64,000 nt of DNA from Symbiodinium natans (Eukaryota > Sar > Dinophyceae > Suessiales > Symbiodiniaceae): contig CAJNDS010001324.1 in assembly GCA_905221605.1 (NCBI GenBank), positions 748,294 through 812,293 of the forward strand. Reading direction: 5' to 3'. Numbering within the stretch: position 1 is the first letter of the stretch; the number at the start of each line of letters is the position of its first letter. The translations under genes and the position numbers were made by a program. Under the pieces are notes generated by a model. That model ran no database searches, was not told where the DNA came from, and saw nothing but the letters and a program-made list of their open reading frames with translations. Of the stretch, positions 57,319-64,000 are shown in pieces.

Positions 57319-57375
57319 TCGAGCGTTGGCTGTTTGACTTTTGAGCCATGTCCATGCTGCCAGCCCACTGTGTGA
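57319..57375 (+). CDS. Candidate short terminal exon, Cys-rich
   Basis: GTTGCTGCCCAG acceptor; SSVGCLTFEPCPCCQPTV and TGA. Confidence 0.45.
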   Translation, partial: SSVGCLTFEPCPCCQPTV

Positions 57376-57480
57376 AATGTTGAGCCACGATTAAGGGTTT
57401 CAGGGTTTAGGGTTTGGGGTTTAGGGTTTAGGGCACTCACGCTAGGTCTACACGGCGTGTCTATGTGGCCTTGTGCATTC

Positions 57481-57648
57481 AGGCGCCGATTCCTTCACCT
57501 TCGTTGGACTGCTCGCCACGACATCAACCTCGGCGAAAACAAAGGAAAAAAAGCGCCAGAGCTTTTCCTAGGCTTGAGCTTGTGTATTCTCTCAAAGAAG
57601 GGCACGGAGCATCTGGGTTTCCAACATAATGCCGTAAACCCCCTGTAA
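57481..57648 (+). CDS. Candidate terminal exon, two open frames
   Basis: TTGTGCATTCAG acceptor. One frame reads RRFLHLRWTARHDINLGEN to a TAA at 57648; another reads APIPSPSLDCSPRHQPRRK, FPRLELVYSLKEGHGASGF to a TAA near 57632. Confidence 0.45.
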   Translation, partial: RRRFLHLRWTARHDINLGENKGKKAPELFLGLSLCILSKKGTEHLGFQHNAVNPL

Positions 57649-57985
57649 AACCTGAACGCTATCTTATCACTTGTTTTCTCTCTTCACTGTTGCGGAAAAG
57701 GTTAAAGGCATGCGAAACATGGTGCAACACCAAACCGTCCAGCCTAACTCTTAGCAAGCTTTCGAGTGGGGATGCCATGGGATGCCGTCATGGCAGAAAG
57801 ACCATGGCTTCGCGATAGCCGTCAAGCATCCACACGCGTCAAAGTAAGATGTGAGGGAGTCAACTCAGAGTAGAGAGGGCCCTCTAGTTGAATTAGGGTT
57901 TAGGGTTTAAGGTTTAGGGTTTAGGGTTGTTTTTCATGACCTGCGACGAACTGGGATACGTGCACCAGATTGTCTTTGTTGCAGA
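57649..57985. other. Intergenic or UTR
   Basis: Unique sequence and one short TTTAGGG tract; ends with GTCTTTGTTGCAG, an acceptor. Confidence 0.4.
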
Positions 57986-58265
57986 GAAGGCACTTCGATT
58001 CCAAACTGGAGTCTTGCAGTGCTAGGCAGGTTTGTCCAAGACTGCTGGGAGAATGGCTAGGCTACTTAGGGGCGCAGTACACTACAGGCCCCAGGAGGCC
58101 CTAGAACTGGCGGCTTCCGGCCTGGTTTGTAGTAGGAGCCCTCGCAAGAGGATGCTCGCAAACATGAGCGCGAAATTGCCGGCCTCCTACAGGGCCTGGG
58201 AAAGTCTAGGGTTAACAACCCCGACTTCAAAACAAAAGGGCTTACATGTGCAGACTCAGTGCTAG
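57986..58265 (+). CDS. Candidate terminal exon, two alternative frames
   Basis: From CTTTGTTGCAG (57985) one frame reads RRHFDSKLESCSARQVCPR, LLGEWLGYLGAQYTT to TAG 58102. From GCTAGGCAG (58027) another reads SKTAGRMARLLRGAVHYRP, QEALELAASGLVCSRSPRK, ANMSAKLPASYRAWESLGL to TAG 58265 and is longer and more protein-like. Confidence 0.5.
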
Positions 58266-58311
58266 ACTCGCAACATGAAGTTGAGTTCCCATGTCATGTG
58301 TATTTTGCTAA

Positions 58312-58506
58312 ATGAATGAATTGGAAGAAGTACAGGCCATCTCTGATTTTCACTTCGTGAATAGGAACCGTCGTAAAGTGCTCTTCGCCCGCAGTCGTGG
58401 CTCCACGGTTCTGGGAATTGGGATTTCGAATCCGATTGATTTCCATTTTGTCTTCATGAAGTCGGCTGCTCAGGTAGTCACGTTCGCATCCAAAGGATCA
58501 AGCTGA
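58312..58506 (+). CDS. Small open reading frame, 64 codons
   Basis: MNELEEVQAISDFHFVNRN, RRKVLFARSRGSTVLGIGI, SNPIDFHFVFMKSAAQVVT, ending TGA. Good composition, no family recognised. Confidence 0.45.
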   Translation: MNELEEVQAISDFHFVNRNRRKVLFARSRGSTVLGIGISNPIDFHFVFMKSAAQVVTFASKGSS

Positions 58507-58613
58507 CATCACATAGATGGACTGGTGATCTTGGCAGACCTTACCAGGGCTTGAATAACTGTTGTTGCCCAGGTCTGTGGGCGAAGCCTTTCTCTTCTCT
58601 GCTGCCGTCTCAG

Positions 58614-58796
58614 AGTCTCCACGCCGTTTTTGTGGCAAGGATTCAACGTGGGTCTCTCGTCCCTGTGACCTGCCGCTTGACAGGAGAAGAAAGAAGAAGC
58701 AACTCCGGCGAGTTACGCGTTTGTCCAAGGTGTTTTGCGATCCTTCAGGATAAGGCGGCGGAAGGTCCTCTGGCACCTGCAGCTAGGACTCAATAA
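58614..58796 (+). CDS. Candidate terminal exon with CxxC
   Basis: TTCTCTTCTCTGCTGCCGTCTCAG is the strongest pyrimidine tract and acceptor of this part. Reads SLHAVFVARIQRGSLVPVT, CRLTGEERRSNSGELRVCP, RCFAILQDKAAEGPLAPAA and TAA. VCPRCF could be half of a zinc ribbon. Confidence 0.6.
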   Translation, partial: SLHAVFVARIQRGSLVPVTCRLTGEERRSNSGELRVCPRCFAILQDKAAEGPLAPAARTQ

Positions 58797-58827
58797 CCCT
58801 CAGCCCTCACCCCCCCAAACCTGCCAG

Positions 58828-58917
58828 ATCAAGACCGAACAAAAGTCGGACATCGATGAGATGAGCGCTCGCAGCAGTAAGGCCTCAAGCAAGGCACAGG
58901 CCTGGCGGGGCGCTTGA
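58828..58917 (+). CDS. Candidate exon, 29 codons
   Basis: ACCTGCCAG acceptor; IKTEQKSDIDEMSARSSKA, SSKAQAWRGA and TGA just before GG/GTTTAGGG. Ser/Lys-rich and probably disordered. Confidence 0.5.
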   Translation: MKTEQKSDIDEMSARSSKASSKAQAWRGA

Positions 58918-59029
58918 GGGTTTAGGGTTTTAGGGTTTAGGGGTTTAGGGGTTTCAGGGCTTCTTTGCTCAATTGTTTCGGTATGTAAGGTCCCACGCTT
59001 CTCCCGCATGATGCCACATTATGAAGCAG

Positions 59030-59092
59030 CGCTTCGTAACTAGCAGGGCTGGTTGCATACAGGCCCTTTTTCAATCGCGACCTTGCAAGGGG
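59030..59092 (+). CDS. Candidate 21-codon exon before poly-G
   Basis: TATGAAGCAG acceptor; RFVTSRAGCIQALFQSRPC ends at GGGG/GGTGGG. A G-rich block (59086-59155) follows. Confidence 0.45.
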
Positions 59093-59155
59093 GGTGGGGG
59101 GGGGGGGGGAGGGGGGGGGGGGGGGGGGGGGTGGGTGGAGGGGCGGGGGCCTGGG
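59086..59155 (+). repeat. G-rich block
   Basis: Poly-G broken by single A and T; potential G-quadruplex. Confidence 0.9.
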
Positions 59156-59483
59156 AGAGAAATGCCCGAAAACTTGAAACCCCAGGCCATTCCCTCCAAA
59201 CCGTAGCACCCAACATCAAAACCCCAACCCCCCCCCCCTCCTTCCGAAACTCCTGAATCCTAAGCTCACACCCAGAAAACCCGAAACCCTAAAGCCTCGA
59301 GCCGAAGTCTTGCAGAGGCGGCACCCTAGAATCCTGGGGAAATCTAGAAAGTAGACCACCCGTCTGTGCACTATTTAGTTCCCCAAATTCCCAAAATTAC
59401 CTACCCTAAATTCCCAATGTTTTTTTCAAAGGCTACCCCAAATTCCCATAAATCGGCTGAACCGCTGGCCTTGGTTCATGCAG

Positions 59484-59502
59484 AACTTCAATGATCTGTT
59501 TG
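59484..59502 (+). CDS. Possible 6-codon exon
   Basis: TTGGTTCATGCAG acceptor; NFNDLF; TTTG/GTAGGT donor close to consensus. Confidence 0.35.
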
Positions 59503-59749
59503 GTAGGTATCACTGTAGCAGCTAAACCCTACATCCTGAACCCTAAACCCTAAACCTTATTAAACCCTAAACCCTAAACCCTAAACCCTAATGCTGTTTG
59601 CTCTCCTCGGCACGGCCCGAAGTACCATTGACATACCTCGAGATCCTAAGCCCTAAATCCCTCAGCCCTAAACGTTCGAATGACGAAACCCTAAAAGCCT
59701 CGTAGTACCCTAAACCCTAAACCCTAAACCCCAAAACCTAAACCCTAAA

Positions 59750-59751
59750 CC

Positions 59752-59811
<60 letters not shown>

Positions 59812-59812
59812 A
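59750..59812 (+). repeat. Homogenised CCCTCAA array, about 9 units
   Basis: Heptamer variant between ordinary CCCTAAA units. Confidence 0.95.
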
Positions 59813-59849
59813 CCCTAAACCCTAAACCCTAAACCCTGTACTGTTGCAG

Positions 59850-59929
59850 CTTGCCCGAGCAAGGATTCAATTCTTCATGTCTGGCGTTGTACAGATGGTG
59901 CGCAGCCCAAGACACAGATGCATCAGCAT
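59850..59929 (+). CDS. Candidate internal exon, 26 codons
   Basis: TGTACTGTTGCAG acceptor; AGCAT/GTTAGGG donor. Reads LARARIQFFMSGVVQMVRS, PRHRCIS. Confidence 0.55.
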
Positions 59930-60045
59930 GTTAGGGTTTAGGGTTTCGGGTTTAGGGTTAGGTTTGGGGGTTTAGGGTTTAGGGTTTAGGGTTTAGAGGA
60001 TGGGGAAGTACTAGGGGGCGGGGGATGGTGCATTTAAACTGGCAG

Positions 60046-60170
60046 TTCCTGTCACGCATCGGGAAAGACGGATTGCACAAGTCATTCGAATCTCTTTTCA
60101 CGCCCTGCCCTTCCGGAAGATTTGATGACTGTAGGCTCGACTCGTGGGTCGTGGGTCCAGGGTTTTAAGG
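60046..60170 (+). CDS. Candidate exon
   Basis: AAACTGGCAG acceptor; FLSRIGKDGLHKSFESLFT, PCPSGRFDDCRLDSWVVG. The end is GTGG/GTCC or a TAA near 60165. Confidence 0.5.
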
Positions 60171-60308
60171 TTTAGGGTTAAGGGTTTTGGTTGTAGGGTC
60201 AAGGTGTCGGTCGGAGGGCATAGGGGGCTTGGGTTCGAGGAGGGTGTCGGCTTTAGGGTTGAAGTCTGTTGTTTTGTGTTTTTTGGTTTAGGTTTGACGT
60301 TTTTTCAG

Positions 60309-60518
60309 AACTGCGCGGCCGGTACGCCAGACAGCATCAAATCATCTCCTCTGGATTCCGTTTGCGTAATTCGATTACGCATCTTCGCGTTTGGCCACGG
60401 GCAAGGGCTCGAATTCGATGAGACAACCGCTGTTGAAGTTATATGGGCTGTTGTGGAAAGTAAAGCCTTCAGCGAGCGAGTCACATGCATCTGCAGAGAA
60501 TCTCCAGCACGACATTGA
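60309..60518 (+). CDS. Candidate terminal exon, 69 codons
   Basis: GTTTGACGTTTTTTCAG acceptor. Reads NCAAGTPDSIKSSPLDSVC, VIRLRIFAFGHGQGLEFDE, TTAVEVIWAVVESKAFSER, VTCICRESPARH and TGA. Well-balanced composition, alternating strand pattern; no family recognised. Confidence 0.6.
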   Translation, partial: NCAAGTPDSIKSSPLDSVCVIRLRIFAFGHGQGLEFDETTAVEVIWAVVESKAFSERVTCICRESPARH

Positions 60519-60633
60519 AGAGCGACCTTGAACCCTAGTAGAAAATCCGGATCCCTGCTGCAGCCAGGCTCAGCAGCTTAGCTGGCCCTTGCTTCAGCTG
60601 TGAATGTTCTGAGGAGCTGCGCCGTCTTCCGCA

Positions 60634-60739
60634 GCTTTCGCCCGCTGTCCCTTTCGACAGCTTGAGCTATCGACTTTGGCAGCTTTGCGTTTTAAAATCC
60701 TCGACGCCCGGACGCCCGGACGCGCCGGCCGATCGAGAA
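60634..60739 (+). promoter_or_regulatory. Possible 5' UTR with acceptor site
   Basis: TGCGCCGTCTTCCGCAG at 60634 precedes the gene at 60740 and could be a trans-splice (spliced leader) acceptor, as dinoflagellate mRNAs carry a leader. Inference only. Confidence 0.35.
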
Positions 60740-63353
60740 ATGAAGCAAATCATGGCTTGGCTGTTTTGCAGCCTGGCCTGTCTCATGGTTTCGACCTACA
60801 AGTTGAGCACAGAACCTCCGAATGTCGCGACTATCACGGATGACCAGGAATGGGTGGATGATGTACCAGATGACAACCTCGAGCGCCAGTATGGACCTCA
60901 TGCAGATCTGTCCCTGGCTTTGTCGATGACCATCATGAATCTGTCCACGTTTTCCGGGCAGATCAATTCCAGGGACAGGCCGCAGTCCCCGAACAGTACC
61001 CACCGCTTTGGCGTAGATCCACACGCTGATAAGTTGATGCTTTATGACAAGGTGAAGGGCTTCTACAGCGTGCTGCACGAGGTCATCGGCGAGAACGCGT
61101 CGCTGTACTGCCCGTGGAATGCGGAGCGGTACATTGCTGAGTGCATCGACATTGCTGTATGCCTCGTCCAGCGTGATGTGCCCGCATACATGTCGCAAGA
61201 AGCATATGCCTCGATTCTGGAGCAGGTGACACGGTTCCCGATCATCTGGGAAGCGATCAGGTATGGTCTGGCATCGGAGGATTCGACAGAGATCTCCGGC
61301 CCAGACTTCGATATGCCAGCAGATATGGTCTGTGACGAGAACGACCATTCTCATGACCATCCTGCTCTTCTCCAAGGCAGTGTGTCGCAGACGTTCGCTT
61401 TGTCCACGGCCATGCACAATGCAGCACGCTCCACACACAAAATCCTTGCCGAGCATGGTGCAAACGCTTCACTGAATCGCACAATCCAGCGTTTTGAGGA
61501 AGCCTGGCACCCTGTCTGCCATTTGCTTGGTTGCGACCATTCCAACTTCCTGGACATCTACTTGGCATCGCATAGCCACACCATGGCGTTGATGTCAAAG
61601 GCTTCCGTGTCCCACCTGCATTCTCATATCCGAGGCCGGCAGAAACTGCACCTCGCTATGGCCCGGTTCACACAGGAGCACGGCGCAGCCTTCGCAGACA
61701 GGGTGTACAGGAGCGGTACTCAGGCCAAATCAGAGGAAGCCTTCCGCCGGTACGGCCATGTCACTCGCGAAGCCGTGCGGGACCATCTCCTCCCAATGAC
61801 CGTTGCGATGAACAACAAGACGAAGGCTCTCCGACTTGTGGACCAGGTCGAGTTCGCCAAGTTCTATGCGGCCTGGAAAGAGAGTCACGGCAACGAGACC
61901 GGCAAAGAAGTGGCGCCTTGGCTGAGCGGATTTTCGGAGCTTCAAACAGTTATGCGATCGAGAGGTTTCGAGCTTTTAACAGTTATAAGGCCTTTCGAAG
62001 TGTGTTGGAAGCGTTTTGAATGTAGAGATGTTGAGATGTTGCTCGTCTGCATTCCTCCTGAGCCCCAAAGTGTCGCTGGACCCTGCTTATGCTTGGGCCT
62101 CCCTTCCACAGAAGTCGCATGCACACGTGGGCGAGTTGAGGGGGCGAAACCCTGGGCACTCTGAGGATCCAGGGCTCTCACTGCTGGAGGAGTCAGAGCA
62201 GGAAGAAGATGAAGATGACGAGCACGGCGGCCACGATGGAGAGGTGGAGGACTGGGAGGCCGAGGACGCAGATTCCGAGGACTCCGAGGATGAGGAGGCT
62301 GAGGGGGCCCTGGTGGCGAAGGAAGCTCGAGAACCCGGCGAGGAGCATGATCCTCAGCTGGCATTGCTCGAAACCGACGAGGCCACCAAAGGTGAGAGGA
62401 GCGGTTGGGGTCGGAGGAGGCATCGAAGGCGACGCCGACGCAGCCGAAGGAGAAGGCGACGCCGCCGCAGTTGGTGGAACTCAGTGGTCAAAGCAGTGGT
62501 CAGTGTGGTCGAGGCCGTGGTGAAGGCCAGACTTGGGATTTAGAGGGTCTCTTTCAGCAGGAAGTTCGCCTAAGTAAAGCGGGATGCCAAAACGGCTGAG
62601 AAGAAAAGGTGCAAGGCATGCTGCCTGTGACTTCATGAAGTTTAAGGTTGTTGGGGTATCGGCTGATATTGCCATGGCATGCCCAGGCGGTGGCAGACTT
62701 CATCGCATCGGTCTTCGAGTGCTTCGGCGCCACAAGCCGCTACTCATCTATCGGGTACGGAAAATCCTTCGGGACCAACGCGGGCGGTGGCTTTGGCTTG
62801 TCTGCTGGCAGCGGGGAGGACCTCAAGGCCCTTATCAAGGACACGGGCCGATCGGGAGAGAGAGCGAGCCAGTATATACCGATGTGTCTGCATAATAGAT
62901 ATCTTTTAGAGTTCTTTTTCGCTTTATAGCTTCTTACACACTAGCCACAGTTCCATTAGAAAGTGTCTGCAGATGCAGGGTTGCCAGCACTTGGTTCGGC
63001 TACAGGTAGCAAAGGCTTCAGAGCAAATGTCGCGCTTCTCCTTCTGAACTGACTAGGACGAGCGGAAGCCATCTGCCAGCGTGTGCATCGGCTTCGGGGT
63101 CACCGTCGGACCCGGCACAGGAGGGGCACGAGCTGGGGTTGGCGTCGGAGGCAGCTTCTGCTGTGGGACTGGTGGATGCAGCATCGGTATCTCTGTGGGG
63201 GCTGTGGCCCAAGTCTCCGTCGACGGAATGGGTGCAGAGTGCCCCTTCGGCAAGCATATGGGGCCCCTCAAGTGCTCGCGCACGGAAGGCGTGTCACTCA
63301 TGCTCACTTGTTGTCGCTACAATTTTCAGACTGGCGAGACAACGTGCCGCTAA
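60740..63353 (+). CDS. Secreted protein of unknown function, probably four exons
   Basis: ATG at 60740 opens an N-terminal signal peptide (MKQIMAWLFCSLACLMVST). Exon one (to about 61948, 403 codons) is helical, with N-glycosylation sites (NLS, NAS, NRT, NKT, NET) and His-rich turns (HSHDH, HSHTM), consistent with the secretory route. Probable exon two (62112-62519, after CCTTCCACAG) is first strongly acidic (EESEQEEDEDDE), then nearly pure Arg (GRRRHRRRRRRSRRR), then an amphipathic helix (SVVKAVVSVVEAV). Exon three (62687 to 62871 or 62883) joins in phase (AVADFIASVFECFG, GGGFGLSAGSGEDLKALIK). Exon four (63080-63353) joins in phase and is Gly/Cys-rich (VCIGFGVTVGPG, AECPFGKHMGPLKCS), ending TAA. 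Total near 690 residues. No family recognised. Exon one and its signal peptide are firm; the later joins are inferred. Confidence 0.65.
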
Positions 63354-64000
63354 CTGCTAGTAACGATGCTAGCAAGTTAGAGAGGAGGATTGCTGGACCG
63401 TTGGCTTTTGGGCACAGCGCCTGTCACTGGTCAGACACAAATTCTGAGCAAGCTCAACTTCAGAGTGATTCCTCATTTACTCTAGAGAATGATATATTCT
63501 CCATCCTCATGTATCTGTCCATGGAAGCAATTGGGAATATCATTTTTAATTTTGTTTTATTTCCCATTTACTCTAATAAACAAGGAAAGGAATCTCGGAA
63601 GAATATATCGGTTCAATAAAACGTAAGGATCATTTTTGAGGTCATGAGGGGTACGATAGGGAGATAATTTATATCAAGATCATGATCGTGTCTTGTTGCT
63701 TTTTTGCGAATGTATGGAGCAAAGATGATAATTTTCTATATCGAGATGTTATATTCTTTATATACGATATTTCATTCTCATTTATCTGATTTTATCTTCG
63801 AGATGGGATTATGATTTATATTTTATCTATATCTTGAATTTTGAAATGGATCATTGATTAGGATACCAAGGATTTTTGGATCTTTTTCTATCTTGCTGGG
63901 ATGTTTTTTTAATTGGGGGTGGTGGTGGATTTGTGCATATGTCGCGGTGTCTTGGAGAGTACGAGAATTTGGTTATTTGGTCTCATTTCTGGTTCTGGGG
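63354..64000. other. 3' flank, increasingly AT-rich
   Basis: From about 63440 the sequence is AT-rich with TATC/GATA motifs and no telomere-type repeat. AATAAA occurs near 63615, but dinoflagellates rarely use it. No gene seen. Confidence 0.5.

Noticed and set aside
60692-61456. 254-codon minus-strand frame
   Set aside because: Shadow of the signal-peptide gene; no initiation or splice context.

Overview
The window looks like nuclear DNA of a dinoflagellate, probably a core species. Four things suggest this: (TTTAGGG)n-type repeats scattered through single-copy sequence, tiny exons with GT and apparent GC splice donors, many short intron-like elements with terminal inverted repeats, and an intronless PPR gene of the tryptophan-rich type common in dinoflagellates. 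I cannot name the genus. No prokaryotic gene structure, rRNA, tRNA or CRISPR array is visible.

From about 0 to 50.5 kb, unique islands of 50-150 bp are separated by CCCTAAA and TTTAGGG tracts. The recurring pattern is CCCTAAA tract, a short pyrimidine stretch, AG, an open reading frame, then GTTTAGGG. Read this way, many islands are plus-strand internal exons of 20-45 codons, and the telomere-type repeats form the introns: the TTTAGGG tract supplies the 5' splice site and the CCCTAAA tract lies just before the 3' splice site. About twenty islands end in an in-frame stop, so this stretch is best read as a row of small, intron-dense genes in one direction. Two islands are recognisable: a DXD-glycosyltransferase (GT32-like) exon near 3.4 kb and a SET/SMYD-like exon near 22.6 kb.

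Mixed with the telomere-type introns are at least eight families of 90-180 bp elements with terminal inverted repeats. Where flanking exons can be read, the element is the intron. The best case is 39191-39586, where two different families split codons and the joined frame stays open. Others are 40667-40969 and 49955-50202. These are introner-like elements.

An intronless PPR gene (33486-35399, about 17 repeat units) interrupts this landscape. From 51.1 to 54.9 kb several convincing reading frames are on the minus strand and telomere-type repeats thin out; plus-strand exons resume to 60.5 kb. The right end (60740-63353) carries a four-exon gene for a secreted protein of unknown function with an acidic-to-arginine-rich switch region. 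The last 500 bp are AT-rich.

Caution: all exons were read by eye. An open frame of 25 codons is common by chance, so single exon calls are moderate at best; the argument rests on repeated boundaries, phase agreement between neighbours and protein-like composition. RNA-seq would settle it.
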